NCBI GenBank assembly: GCA_023457255.1
Contig: JAEWMB010000026.1
Span: 268,602-332,601, forward strand
Source of the DNA: Bacillota bacterium
GTDB lineage: Bacteria; Bacillota; Clostridia; Lachnospirales; Lachnospiraceae
Length of the DNA: 64,000 bases
Direction: 5' to 3'
Shown: in pieces, positions 37,959 to 47,504 of the stretch
How the letters are laid out: the number at the start of each line of letters is the position of its first letter
How positions within the stretch are numbered: position 1 is the first letter of the stretch
The notes under the pieces: generated by a model
Seen by the model: the letters and a program-made list of their open reading frames with translations, nothing else
Told to the model about the DNA's origin: nothing
Databases searched by the model: none
Made by a program: the position numbers and the translations under genes

Positions 37959-39044
37959 ATGAATAAAATTGAGATATTTGAAAATGTTGACAACTTTTTT
38001 CCGAATAAAGAGAAACGTGACTCGTTAGGACATCAAATAATAAGTGAAGCCTTTGTTTATCAATATGAAAACAACGAAAGTTATCGAAAGTTCTGTGAAG
38101 CTCAGGGCGTTACACCCAAGGACGTAAAAGAGGATTTAAGAAAGATACCATTGTTACCAAGTACATTATTTAAAAAATACAGCATTCGTACGAATACAGG
38201 TTCACGTACAGTAAGAGAATGCTATAGTAGTGGCACTCAAGGTTCCTTAAGTACCATTGAAAGAGATGAAGTAACATTAGAAAACTTTTTTAAATCTGTT
38301 CAGACAACTATAACTGGTGTATTTAAATGCACAGAATATACGGTTTTGAATTTAGGACCATCGGAAGAACAGGCTAAAAATGTATGGTTTGCATATGTAA
38401 TGTCATCTATTCGTAATTTACTTCCTACGAAAAACTATATTAAAGATGGTGTATTTTTGTGTTCTGATCTTGTAAATGATATTAAAGAATTAACTACACA
38501 AAATACAAAATTAATTATCATTGGTGCTCCTATGTTATTTGTTGAGTTATTTGATTTTATGGATAAAAACAATATTACACTTGAATTAAAAGAGCCAATT
38601 ACTGTAACTGCTGGTGGATGGAAAAAGAGTATGAAAAAGGCAGTAACTAAGCAAATCTTTAATCAAATGTGCATCGAGCATTTAAAAGGACTTCAAGAAG
38701 CAAATATTAGAGATGTATTTAACATGGTTGAACTAAATACCGTTTTACCAGAATGCGAATGCGGAAATAAACATATCCCGGTATGGTTAGATATATATGC
38801 AATCGATATGAAAACATACCAAGCTGCAGAAGATGGTGAAATTGGCTTATTAGGTTTTGTAGATTCATCTGCACAGAGCTACCCATCATTTATTATGTCA
38901 GGTGATTTGGGAAGAATATCACATGTGGATAATTGTCCTTGTGGTAAAAGTGGTAAATGTGTAGAAATTGTTCGTCGAATTAATACAATAGAATCTCGTG
39001 GTTGTGCACTTAAAATTCAAGGAAGTGTAAAAGAAGTACAATAG
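37959..39044 (+). CDS. LuxE-family acyl-protein synthetase/acid ligase
   Basis: At 361 residues it matches LuxE length. The SSGTQGS motif near residue 90 resembles the phosphate-binding loop of this adenylating family. A C-terminal cysteine group (CECGN, then CPCGKSGKC) is less usual for fatty-acid LuxE and resembles phenylacetate-CoA-ligase/F390-synthetase relatives. It should adenylate a carboxylate and pass the acyl group to the LuxC partner. SD GCGGAGGG. The aromatic-acid reading fits the two upstream genes. Confidence 0.8.
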   Translation: MNKIEIFENVDNFFPNKEKRDSLGHQIISEAFVYQYENNESYRKFCEAQGVTPKDVKEDLRKIPLLPSTLFKKYSIRTNTGSRTVRECYSSGTQGSLSTIERDEVTLENFFKSVQTTITGVFKCTEYTVLNLGPSEEQAKNVWFAYVMSSIRNLLPTKNYIKDGVFLCSDLVNDIKELTTQNTKLIIIGAPMLFVELFDFMDKNNITLELKEPITVTAGGWKKSMKKAVTKQIFNQMCIEHLKGLQEANIRDVFNMVELNTVLPECECGNKHIPVWLDIYAIDMKTYQAAEDGEIGLLGFVDSSAQSYPSFIMSGDLGRISHVDNCPCGKSGKCVEIVRRINTIESRGCALKIQGSVKEVQ

Positions 39045-39060
39045 AAAAAGGAGATTAAGG

Positions 39061-40695
39061 ATGAATCGAATAAGAAAATTTTTTGGAATCTTACTGTGCT
39101 TAACCATTGCTATTAGCTACACAGCATGCAAATCAGATATTAGTAAAGAAACTGCATCAACTGGCAATAACAATTTGCATATTCAGTTAAATACTGGTGT
39201 GGACACATTGGATTGTCAGTTGGCAGTTTATGATACTTCATTTGAAGTATTGGCAAATACGAATGAAGGATTAATGTGTATGGGGTCAGATGGACAGCCT
39301 GAAAATGGTATGGCAGAAAGCTACACAGTCTCAGATGATGGATTAACTTATCAATTTAAATTAAGAGATGCTTATTGGTCAAATGGTAATAAAGTGACTG
39401 CAAATGATTTTGTTTACGGCTGGTTAAGAACTCTTTCTGCAGATACAGCAGCAGAATATGAATATCTTATGGGTGCTTATATTAAAAATGGAGATGCTTA
39501 TTTTAATGGAGATTGCAGCGCAGAAGAGGTAGGGTTAAAAGCTTTAGATGATACTACACTCCAAGTGACATTAGAATCTCCATGTACCTATTTCCTATCG
39601 CTACTATATCTTCCTGTTTACTATCCGCTAAATCATGAATTTTATGAGAGCTGTGGAGGCTCTTATGCTACTAGCCCAGATACCTTGTTATCTAATGGAC
39701 CATTCAAAGTGGCATCCTATAGTGCAGTAACAACTAACATCGAACTTGTTAAGAATGATAAATATTGGAATACCGATTCTATTGAACTTGATACAATTAC
39801 ATTCCAAGTGATTGAGGATAGTCAACAAGCTTTGTTAGCGTATAAAAATAATCAATTAGACTTAGTGAGTTTATCTGGTGATCAAGTTGATTTATATAAA
39901 GGTAATAAAGAATATCATAGTGTATCTTCGGCAATTTTATGGTATATAAGTCCAAATATATCTGGAAATAAAGAATTGCAGAATCTGAATTTAAGAAAAG
40001 CACTAGCATTAAGTTATGATAGAGACGCTGTTGCCAATAATATTTTGAGAAATGGTTCTATTAGTGCTAATTACATTGTTCCAAATGGTTTAACAATTAA
40101 TGAAGAAGGAAAAGATTATCGTGATTGCCAAAGCGAATATGAAGCTCCAGATAAAGCAGCTGCAGCTGCTTATTGGAAAAAGGCGAAAGAAGAGTTAGGT
40201 ATTGATTCTTTGAAATTGACCTTAGTTTATGATGCAGAAGAGAATCCAATCAATGTTGCCGCATTTCTAAAAGAGGAAATGGAAAAAGCATTAGATGGTT
40301 TGACAATCGAGTTAAAACAAATGCCTAAAGAAAGTCGTGTTGATACAATGATGTCAGGTGATTTTGATTTAGGGATCACTCGTTGGGGACCAGATTATGG
40401 AGACCCTACAACATTTCTTGATGTATGGCGTTCTGATAATGCTTGTAACTTTGGTAAATGGAGTAATAAAGATTATGATGCTATCATGGACAAATGCGCT
40501 TCAGGTGAATATTTTGTAGATAAAGAAGCTCGCTGGAGTGCTTTATTAGAAGCAGAAGCCTATATTATGAATGATTATGCAGCATTCCCAATTTATCAAG
40601 AAGGTAGTGCGGTGCTAATGAAGAGCACAGTACATAACGTAGAATTTCATTCCTACGCATTTAATCGAATCTATAAAAATGCAACGGTTGACTAA
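39061..40695 (+). CDS. Oligopeptide ABC transporter substrate-binding lipoprotein (OppA-like)
   Basis: An N-terminal basic stretch and hydrophobic core end in the lipobox SYTAC (Cys23). The rest is a family 5 solute-binding protein, with the usual NEGLMCMG and VYGWLRTL regions and a C-terminal FDLGITRWGPDYGDP motif. At 544 residues it is full length. It is first in a five-gene Opp set. Its place in the biosynthetic transcript is notable, because the system would import peptides: it could recover a released acyl-Asn fragment, a precursor peptide or a signal. Confidence 0.9.
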   Translation: MNRIRKFFGILLCLTIAISYTACKSDISKETASTGNNNLHIQLNTGVDTLDCQLAVYDTSFEVLANTNEGLMCMGSDGQPENGMAESYTVSDDGLTYQFKLRDAYWSNGNKVTANDFVYGWLRTLSADTAAEYEYLMGAYIKNGDAYFNGDCSAEEVGLKALDDTTLQVTLESPCTYFLSLLYLPVYYPLNHEFYESCGGSYATSPDTLLSNGPFKVASYSAVTTNIELVKNDKYWNTDSIELDTITFQVIEDSQQALLAYKNNQLDLVSLSGDQVDLYKGNKEYHSVSSAILWYISPNISGNKELQNLNLRKALALSYDRDAVANNILRNGSISANYIVPNGLTINEEGKDYRDCQSEYEAPDKAAAAAYWKKAKEELGIDSLKLTLVYDAEENPINVAAFLKEEMEKALDGLTIELKQMPKESRVDTMMSGDFDLGITRWGPDYGDPTTFLDVWRSDNACNFGKWSNKDYDAIMDKCASGEYFVDKEARWSALLEAEAYIMNDYAAFPIYQEGSAVLMKSTVHNVEFHSYAFNRIYKNATVD

Positions 40696-40725
40696 GTTCT
40701 GATGGTCTAACTAGATTTACATATG

Positions 40726-40772
40726 CATAAATAGTGTGTGAAGTTTTTAATAAATTTTACACACTATTTATG
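40726..40772 (+). promoter_or_regulatory. Long intercistronic hairpin between oppA-like and oppB-like genes
   Basis: CATAAATAGTGTGTGAA (40726-40742) pairs with 40756-40772 across a 13-base loop. No T-run follows, so it is not a full terminator. Hairpins here often stabilise the binding-protein mRNA and give it excess expression over the permease genes. Confidence 0.6.
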
Positions 40773-40821
40773 TAAAGGAAAAATTGAAACAGGTTATACA
40801 AAAAATGAAAGGGGATGCGAT

Positions 40822-41760
40822 ATGAAAAGTTATATCAGGAAAAGGTTGTTGATTTCTGTTTTTACAATTTTTGCAATTACATTAATACTATTTATACTTT
40901 TACATATAATGCCGGGGACACCTTTTAATGATGAAAAACTAACATATGATCAGAAGGAAATATTTTTCAGAAAATATGGATTAGATAAACCAATCTATAC
41001 TCAATTTTTTATTTATATCAAAAATATCTTGCATGGTGATTTTGGTACTTCCTATAGCGTTTCAAAAAATACTTCTATAAGCATACTCTTAAAAACATGT
41101 TTGCCAACAAGTTTTGCAATTGGACTACAAGCTGTTGTTATTGGTACTTTAATTGGAGTTGCAATAGGAATCCTAGTAGCATTAAATAAAAAGTCTGTGT
41201 GGAATACGGTCGCGACAATTATTGCAGTGCTAGGCGTTTCTATTCCTTCCTATGTATTTGCTTTATTTTTTAGCTACATGTTTGGATATAAAGCGAAAAT
41301 ATTTCCTTTGTTTTATCAAACAAATAATATGTTTATGTCTACTGTACTTCCTGTGATATCTTTATCCATTTATGTAGCAGCTTTTATGATACGTTTTACT
41401 AGAAATACAATGTTAGAAATATTGGATAGTGAATATATACTTTTTGCAAAAAGCAAAGGATTACCAAAAAGAAAGATCATTATGAATCATACTTTACGTA
41501 ATGCATTAATTCCAATTGTTACGGTTATTGGACCTTTGCTGGTATGGCTAATGTCTGGTTCAGTAATCATAGAAAATATCTTTGCAATTCCAGGAATTGG
41601 GAAACTACTTGTTACAGCTATTCAGTCTAATGATTACAATGTCATTATTGCAATTTGTTTAATCTATAGTGTGATGTATATTTTAGCTATGATTATAATT
41701 GATTTGCTTTATATCGTTATAGACCCTCGAATTAGGATTGTAAAGGTGGTTGAAAATTGA
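40822..41760 (+). CDS. Oligopeptide ABC transporter permease (OppB/DppB-like)
   Basis: Six membrane helices, first MKSYIRKRLLISVFTIFAIT-like, then the permease EAA-type loop near residue 200 (MLEILDSEYILFAKSKGLP). I start at ATG 40822, preceded by AAAGGGG. A longer frame from 40738 starts inside the upstream hairpin and has no SD. About 312 residues, normal for OppB. Confidence 0.9.
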   Translation: MKSYIRKRLLISVFTIFAITLILFILLHIMPGTPFNDEKLTYDQKEIFFRKYGLDKPIYTQFFIYIKNILHGDFGTSYSVSKNTSISILLKTCLPTSFAIGLQAVVIGTLIGVAIGILVALNKKSVWNTVATIIAVLGVSIPSYVFALFFSYMFGYKAKIFPLFYQTNNMFMSTVLPVISLSIYVAAFMIRFTRNTMLEILDSEYILFAKSKGLPKRKIIMNHTLRNALIPIVTVIGPLLVWLMSGSVIIENIFAIPGIGKLLVTAIQSNDYNVIIAICLIYSVMYILAMIIIDLLYIVIDPRIRIVKVVEN

Positions 41761-42782
41761 ATAATTCAAAAATTGATTATGAAAATGTAGAATATTTGAC
41801 AGACGATTTTGAGTTCGCTCCAGCCCATACAAATAACAATAGAATCGATATGGAGTATGAAGGCTATTGGAAGGGAGTTTTAAAACGCTTTCTTACACGA
41901 AAAAGGACAATTTTTGCACTAATTACGATTATTCTAATTAGTCTCTTAGCAATCGTTGGGCCTATAATCAGTGGTTATTCATATAGTGAGCAGAATATTG
42001 AACTACAAAATATGCCACCAAGAATCCCAGGAATTGAAAAAATAAAGATTTTTGATGGGACAGAAAATAATGTAAATAAATACAAAACAAATAGTGATTA
42101 TGAGAATGAATACTATTGGTTTGGTAGCGATAATTTAGGAAGAGATATTTGGACTAGAGTTTGGACAGGAACAAGGATAAGTTTATATATTGTTATCATA
42201 GCAGTATTCATGGATTTATGTATCGGTATGGGCTATGGATTAATATCTGGTTATTTTGGTGGTAAATTGGATTTTGCAATGCAAAGGTTTGTAGAAATCA
42301 TTAATTCTATTCCAACATTAGTTGTAATAACACTTCTTCTTGTTGTATTAAAACCTGGTCTTTCTACTATAACGTTAGCTTTAATGATAACAGGATGGAT
42401 TGGAATGAGTCGTGTAGCTCGAGCTCAAGTAATAAAAAACAAAGATTTAGAATATGTTTTAGCAGTTAAAACCCTTGGAGTGGGGAGATTTTCTATCATA
42501 TTTAGAGAAATATTACCGAATGTAATCGGCCAACTTATAACAAATACGATATTTTCAATTTCAGATGCCATTTTTACGGAAGCGTTTTTAAGTTTTGTTG
42601 GTTTAGGAGTGCCAGCACCTATGGCATCTTTGGGAGCGCTAATTTCAGATGGCTATAATTCTTTTTTAACACATCCGTATCAGATTGTATCACCAGTTTT
42701 AATATTAGTCCTTTTGATGTTGAGTTTTAATATTTTGGCAGATAATTTACGAGATGCATTGGAACCTAGAATCACCGTCTAA
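41757..42782 (+). CDS. Oligopeptide ABC transporter permease (OppC/DppC-like)
   Basis: Starts at TTG, overlapping the stop of the previous gene by four bases, with AAAGGTGG upstream: translational coupling. An N-terminal soluble tail is followed by one helix, a periplasmic loop with the OppC motif YWFGSDNLGRDIWTR, and five helices. The EAA loop contains NKDLEYVLAVKTLGVG. Full length at 341 residues. Confidence 0.9.
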   Translation: MNNSKIDYENVEYLTDDFEFAPAHTNNNRIDMEYEGYWKGVLKRFLTRKRTIFALITIILISLLAIVGPIISGYSYSEQNIELQNMPPRIPGIEKIKIFDGTENNVNKYKTNSDYENEYYWFGSDNLGRDIWTRVWTGTRISLYIVIIAVFMDLCIGMGYGLISGYFGGKLDFAMQRFVEIINSIPTLVVITLLLVVLKPGLSTITLALMITGWIGMSRVARAQVIKNKDLEYVLAVKTLGVGRFSIIFREILPNVIGQLITNTIFSISDAIFTEAFLSFVGLGVPAPMASLGALISDGYNSFLTHPYQIVSPVLILVLLMLSFNILADNLRDALEPRITV

Positions 42783-42794
42783 GGAGAATTGTTA

Positions 42795-43868
42795 ATGGAA
42801 GAAAAAGAAAGAATACTACTATGTGAAAATTTATATATCAACTTTATCACGAAAAAGGGTATTATCCGCGCAATATGTGGAGTAGATTTAGAGCTTAATA
42901 AAGGGGAGACATTAGCTATAGTTGGAGAGAGTGGAAGCGGTAAGTCTGTAACCATGAGCGCGATAGCTGGATTATTACCTTCAAACGCCGTTGTTTCGAG
43001 TGGACAAGCATTATTTACATATACAGATGACCAGAATGTGAAAAAGACATGTGATTTATTGAATATATCAGAAAATGAGATGAGAAAACATATAAGTGGC
43101 AAGAGAATTGCAATGGTTTTTCAGAATCCTATGAATTCTCTTAATCCAACTATGACTATTGAGAAACAAATCATTGAAGGTATGGTCTGGCATTTACATA
43201 TGTCTAAAAAAGAAGCGAGGATAAGGGCTATTGAATTATTACGACTTGTTGGAATTGAAGAACCAGAAATTAGAATAAAAAACTATCCCCATCAGTTTTC
43301 AGGTGGTATGAGACAGAGAGTTGCTATCGCTATTGCGTTAGCTTGCAATCCGGATCTCATCATATTTGATGAACCAACTACGGCATTAGATGTTACTATT
43401 CAAGCTAACATATTGGAGCTGATTAAGGAAATACAGAAAAAGTTAAATATATCAGTTATCTTTATTACACATGATTTAGGTGTTGTAGCTAAGGTTGCAG
43501 ATTATGTAAATGTTATGTATGCTGGAAAAATTATAGAAAAGGGCACTGTAGATGAAATTTTTTATGAACCAGCTCATCCATATACTTGGGGTCTATTGTT
43601 ATCTGTTCCACATATCGATATGGATTCTGGTAAATTAAATTATATTCCAGGAACTCCGCCTAGCTTACTGAAAGAAATCACTGGAGATGCATTCAGAGAT
43701 AGAAATCCATATGCGCTAAATATTGATGCACGATTGGAACCGCCAATGTTTCAAATTACAGAAACTCATTTTGCAGCAACTTGGTTATTGGACGATAGGG
43801 CCCCGAAGGTTAAAATGCCAGAAAAACTAAGAAATTTAATTGAAAATGAGAAGACAGGAGAGTTTTAG
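42795..43868 (+). CDS. Oligopeptide ABC transporter ATPase (OppD/DppD-like)
   Basis: Walker A GESGSGKS, signature FSGGMRQR and Walker B LIIFDEPTTALD, with the OppD/F C-terminal region (HPYTWGLLLSVPHID). SD AAGGAGA sits seven bases before ATG 42795, the better start; a TTG six bases upstream is in frame. The expected cysteine cluster of many OppD C-termini is absent. Confidence 0.9.
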   Translation: MEEKERILLCENLYINFITKKGIIRAICGVDLELNKGETLAIVGESGSGKSVTMSAIAGLLPSNAVVSSGQALFTYTDDQNVKKTCDLLNISENEMRKHISGKRIAMVFQNPMNSLNPTMTIEKQIIEGMVWHLHMSKKEARIRAIELLRLVGIEEPEIRIKNYPHQFSGGMRQRVAIAIALACNPDLIIFDEPTTALDVTIQANILELIKEIQKKLNISVIFITHDLGVVAKVADYVNVMYAGKIIEKGTVDEIFYEPAHPYTWGLLLSVPHIDMDSGKLNYIPGTPPSLLKEITGDAFRDRNPYALNIDARLEPPMFQITETHFAATWLLDDRAPKVKMPEKLRNLIENEKTGEF

Positions 43869-43869
43869 T

Positions 43870-44793
43870 ATGGAGAATAAACAACCACTTCTTAAAGTAG
43901 AACATCTGAGTAAAACTTTTTATAATGAGAAGTTATCAATAAAGGCGGTTCAAGATGTGTCATTCCAAATTAATCAGGGTGAAACTTATTGTTTGGTGGG
44001 AGAAAGTGGAAGTGGAAAAAGTACAATAGGACGTTGCATAATTAGATTAACTGAGCCAACATTAGGAAAAGTAACTTTTGATGGACATGTTATTACAGGA
44101 AAATTAAAAAAAAATATGAGTGCCTATATATGTACCAATATGCAAATGATTTTTCAGGATCCACTATCTAGCTTAAATCCAAGGAAAACAATAGAAAGTA
44201 TTGTTGGTCAAGGTCTTGATTTATATCATCTATATAATGATAAAACAGAACGTCAGGAAAAAATAATTACTATGTTAAATAAGGTAGGAATAAATTCTGA
44301 ATATCTATCTTTTTATCCACATCAAATTTCTGGTGGACAGAGGCAACGTGTATGTATAGCACGTTCTCTTATAATGCAACCTAAATTAGTTATTGCTGAT
44401 GAATGTATTTCAGCGTTAGATGTTTCTATACAGGCTCAAATAATAAATCTAATGAAGGAGATGCAAATAGATACAGGATGTGCCTATATATTTGTTACAC
44501 ATAATCTAGCTGTAGCGCAATATATTGCTGATCAAATAGGTATCCTGTATCATGGTCGATTGGTTGAGATTGGAAGCAAGAAAGAAGTTTTTAAAAATCC
44601 GATTCATCCATATACAAAAAATTTTATATCATCAACATTGCAACCAAATCCTAGAATTGAGAGAGATAGAGTGATACATTTTTATAAAGAAAATGTTGAG
44701 GGACAACATGAGGAACGAAAGATGCGATATGTAACAGAAAAACATTATGTATTTGCGTCTGAAAAAGAATTCGACAACTGGGTAAAAAAATAA
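43870..44793 (+). CDS. Oligopeptide ABC transporter ATPase (OppF/DppF-like)
   Basis: Walker A GESGSGKST, signature SGGQRQR, Walker B LVIADECISALD and the C-terminal HPYTKNFISS. ATG 43870 follows CAGGAGAG, and the gene starts one base after the previous stop. It completes the five-gene transporter and is the last gene of the co-directional biosynthetic block. Confidence 0.9.
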   Translation: MENKQPLLKVEHLSKTFYNEKLSIKAVQDVSFQINQGETYCLVGESGSGKSTIGRCIIRLTEPTLGKVTFDGHVITGKLKKNMSAYICTNMQMIFQDPLSSLNPRKTIESIVGQGLDLYHLYNDKTERQEKIITMLNKVGINSEYLSFYPHQISGGQRQRVCIARSLIMQPKLVIADECISALDVSIQAQIINLMKEMQIDTGCAYIFVTHNLAVAQYIADQIGILYHGRLVEIGSKKEVFKNPIHPYTKNFISSTLQPNPRIERDRVIHFYKENVEGQHEERKMRYVTEKHYVFASEKEFDNWVKK

Positions 44794-45055
44794 GATGGAT
44801 AATTAAGTGGAGTTAGTTAAGAAGAACAAGATAAGAAAAATTGATCATTAAGAATTTAAATAAATTGTCGTTGTGTCTATACTGTGTAGTACTAATATGG
44901 TAGGTTAATTGAAAAGGTAAGTTCCACCCTGTTTTACCATAAAAAATAGTATTGATGCCGGTGTTTATAACTTATTTTAGAAGAACTGGGAGTAGTCGTA
45001 TATTATCTGGTGGGATGGGGACTGCTCATAGCTCGTCTAATATAGTATAAAAAAC
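44794..45055. other. Intergenic region, no gene seen
   Basis: About 260 AT-rich bases between the transporter and the promoter of the T-box unit. I found no ORF, no clear terminator with a U-run, and no repeat. The short hairpin-like GGTAAG/TTTACC pairing near 44920-44940 is weak. Confidence 0.5.
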
Positions 45056-45085
45056 TTGACATGTATATATAGTAAGGGTTATAAT
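45056..45085 (+). promoter_or_regulatory. Sigma-A promoter of the T-box transcript
   Basis: TTGACA (45056-45061), an 18-base spacer and TATAAT (45080-45085). Confidence 0.75.
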
Positions 45086-45129
45086 TTATCTAATAATATA
45101 AATGCCTTGAAAAGGAATAGTATATATTA

Positions 45130-45375
45130 CTAGAATTTCAGAGAGAAGATGGATGGTGCAAATCTTTATGAAGGTAGTATAGAAGGCGCCTTTGAGCTGT
45201 GGATTGAAAGGATAGTATCCGATTAGATTTTACCGGTGTTTCTACCGTTATAAAGAAGACAACATGAAGAAGAAATTTGAGTGTTGGTAGAGTGCAGAAG
45301 TAATTCTGAATTTAGGTGGTACCACGGACACGTGATTGTATGTTCGCCCTAAGCATATGTGCTTGGGGTTTTTTT
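45130..45375 (+). promoter_or_regulatory. T-box riboswitch, probably glycine (GGC specifier)
   Basis: The leader has the conserved T-box sequence GGTGGTACCACGG (45315-45326), followed by an intrinsic terminator. An AGTATAGAAGGCGCC stretch near 45175 can hold the GGC specifier codon in stem I. Uncharged tRNA-Gly would pair with the specifier and with the T-box bulge to stop termination. The aminoacyl-tRNA synthetase downstream is GlyRS, which agrees. The specifier was read by eye, without folding. Confidence 0.8.
45347..45375 (+). terminator. T-box terminator hairpin
   Basis: CCCTAAGC pairs with GCTTGGGG (one T-G pair) around a six-base loop, then seven T. It competes with the antiterminator formed by the T-box sequence. 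The group II intron begins four bases after its T-run. Confidence 0.85.
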
Positions 45376-45378
45376 ATG

Positions 45379-47276
45379 GTGCGCCTAGCGGCGCACGTTT
45401 CTAATGGGTGAAAGTCCCTAATCCGCCCTAGTAGTGGGAAGGGTACAGCCAAGACCAAGGGTGTCCATCGTGAGGTGGAATCCGAAGGAAGGTGGAGGCA
45501 AATCTCTGGTCTGACGAACAGAAATCACATCAGGCTACGGTTAAGGATAAGGTTGCCATACAAACTAAAGTCAAATAACTACTCGGAATTAAGCGTGGTA
45601 AATGTGGCAGATAGATGGAGAGAAAGAAACGTGTGGTACCTAGGGAGGTCTCGTCAGCAGATGGAAACAGAGTATGAAATCTGCAGTAACAACGAATGGC
45701 GAGAAGTCAGCAGAGGTCATAGTACTACTGTGGTTGCAAACATAGTAGGAAGGACCGAACTTTAGGAGATGTGAGTAAATGAATGTAACCAAAGATGGAT
45801 TTAAGAACAGACAACTTCATATAGAGGGCTATCTGCAAATGGTATCTGCGGAACAGAAAGAGTATGCAGAAGTGTTCGCCCATCAGAGGATTGCTGAAAA
45901 CAACGACATCATCGCAGATTTTCAGATGGACAGTCTAATGGATGATATTTTACACAAAGATAACCTTAACAAGGCATACAAGAAAGTAAAAACAAACAAA
46001 GGTGCAGGCGGTGTTGACGGAATGAGTGTGGATGAACTTCTGCACTTTCTGAGAGATAACCAAAAGCAACTAATCCAAAGGATAAAGAATGGGAAATACA
46101 AACCCAATCCAGTTCGTAGGGTAGAAATACCCAAAGAAACAAAAGGCGAGTTTAGAAAACTGGGAGTACCAACGGTAGTTGATAGGGTGTTTCAACAGGC
46201 AATTACACAGGTACTTTTGCCAATTTATGAGAAACAGTTCTCAGAAAACAGCTTCGGATTTCGACCGAACAGAGGTGCACACGATGCACTAAAACAATGC
46301 CAGACTAATGTCAATGATGGGTATATTTATGTAGTAGATATGGATTTAGAGAAATTCTTTGATACAGTATGTCAAAGTAAACTCATAGAAGTATTATCAC
46401 GAACCATCAAGGATGGGCAAGTAATATCGCTCATTCACAAGTACCTTAACGCAGGAGTAATCAGCAAAGGAATGTTTGAAAAGACAGAAGTTGGTATGCC
46501 ACAAGGTGGACCGCTAAGCCCAATTTTAAGTAACATAATGCTGAATGAGTTAGATAAGGAACTCACACGCAGAGGACATAGATTTGTCCGTTATGCAGAC
46601 GACTGTATGATTTTCTGCAAAAGCAAAAAGAGTGCTGAAAGAACCTTAAACAACATCGTGCCCTACATTGAAGGGAAACTATTTCTAAAAGTAAACCGCA
46701 CCAAAACGTGCGTGGCACATATCAGCAAAGTCAAGTACCTTGGATATAGCTTCTATAGATATAAAGGAAAATGCAGATTTCGGGTACATCCAAAATCAGT
46801 AGAAAAGAGGAAGAATAAAATCAGAGAGCTGACTGACAGACATAACGGATGGGGAAATGAATATCGGGCACTAAAATTGACACAGTTTATTAGAGGATGG
46901 GTAAACTACTTTGGAAAGGCTGATATGAAAAGGCTTTTACAAGATAGTGATGAATGGTTACGCCATAGAATAAGGGCAGTATATTGGAAACAATGGAAGA
47001 AAACGAAAACGAAATACCGAAAGTTGAAAGAACTCGGAATGAATGAGAAGTTTATTCAATGGTACGCAAATATGCGACAAGGAATATGGAATTGTAGCAA
47101 TAATAGAATGGTGCAATTTGCTTTGAATAATGCAAAACTCCGTGAATGGGGATATCCTACATTCACAGAGTTTTATCTGAAAATATGTGAAAACTAGAGA
47201 ACCGCCGTATACCGAACGGTACGTACGGTGGTGTGGGAGGTCGGTAGATAAAATAATTATCTACCTCCTACCCGAT
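45379..47276 (+). mobile_element. Group II intron, probably class C, inserted after a terminator
   Basis: The 5' end GTGCG at 45379 matches the group II boundary consensus. A structured 400-base region precedes the maturase ORF. After the ORF, 47201-47232 forms the domain V hairpin (ACCGCCGTA pairing with TACGGTGGT, with an inner stem and GAAC loop). Domain VI (GGTAGATA/TATCTACC stem) ends near CCCGAT. Insertion directly behind an intrinsic terminator and a maturase without an endonuclease domain are both traits of class C. The exact 3' end is uncertain by a few bases. It lies between a riboswitch and the gene it controls. Confidence 0.85.
45779..47197 (+). CDS. Group II intron reverse transcriptase/maturase
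   Basis: A 472-residue intron-encoded protein. It has the RT blocks VDRVFQQAITQVLLPIYE, GFRPNRGAHDAL, the catalytic YADD at 272-275, GMPQGGPLSPILSNIML, and a C-terminal group-II maturase X domain (FIRGWVNYFGKAD). No HNH endonuclease follows, so mobility would depend on a single-stranded or hairpin target as in class C introns. The frame looks intact. ATG at 45779 follows GGAGATG. Confidence 0.92.
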   Translation: MNVTKDGFKNRQLHIEGYLQMVSAEQKEYAEVFAHQRIAENNDIIADFQMDSLMDDILHKDNLNKAYKKVKTNKGAGGVDGMSVDELLHFLRDNQKQLIQRIKNGKYKPNPVRRVEIPKETKGEFRKLGVPTVVDRVFQQAITQVLLPIYEKQFSENSFGFRPNRGAHDALKQCQTNVNDGYIYVVDMDLEKFFDTVCQSKLIEVLSRTIKDGQVISLIHKYLNAGVISKGMFEKTEVGMPQGGPLSPILSNIMLNELDKELTRRGHRFVRYADDCMIFCKSKKSAERTLNNIVPYIEGKLFLKVNRTKTCVAHISKVKYLGYSFYRYKGKCRFRVHPKSVEKRKNKIRELTDRHNGWGNEYRALKLTQFIRGWVNYFGKADMKRLLQDSDEWLRHRIRAVYWKQWKKTKTKYRKLKELGMNEKFIQWYANMRQGIWNCSNNRMVQFALNNAKLREWGYPTFTEFYLKICEN

Positions 47277-47504
47277 TTTATTTATAGTCATTATTAGATA
47301 TATTAAATAAGGACTATACAATCAATGTCCAATATTATTTGACATAAATATCAAAACTGTTATTTATGAATTGATATAATAAATGCTACTTATCATGAAT
47401 TCGGGATGTGAACGGTTGCTGTTAACGTTCAGAAGAGCAGTAAAATATTTAGAAGTAATTGTATATGAGGTAAGAATAAAAACGATTTTAAGGAGGAAAA
47501 ATAT
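47277..47504 (+). promoter_or_regulatory. 3' exon leader of glyS, with possible second promoter
   Basis: The untranslated stretch between the intron end and GlyRS. TTGACA-like TTTGACA at 47338 is followed by AT-rich sequence 17 bases later (TTATTT), a weak match that might allow transcription independent of the T-box. AAGGAGG at 47490-47496 is the GlyRS ribosome site. Confidence 0.4.

Noticed and set aside
36481..39044. Bioluminescence genes (luxC, luxE)
   Set aside because: No luxA, luxB or luxD nearby, and the LuxE-like protein has an unusual cysteine-rich end; acid reduction for biosynthesis fits better.
45475..45765. Open frame inside the group II intron
   Set aside because: It lies in the structured RNA between the intron 5' end and the maturase gene, has no protein-like pattern and is explained by the intron.
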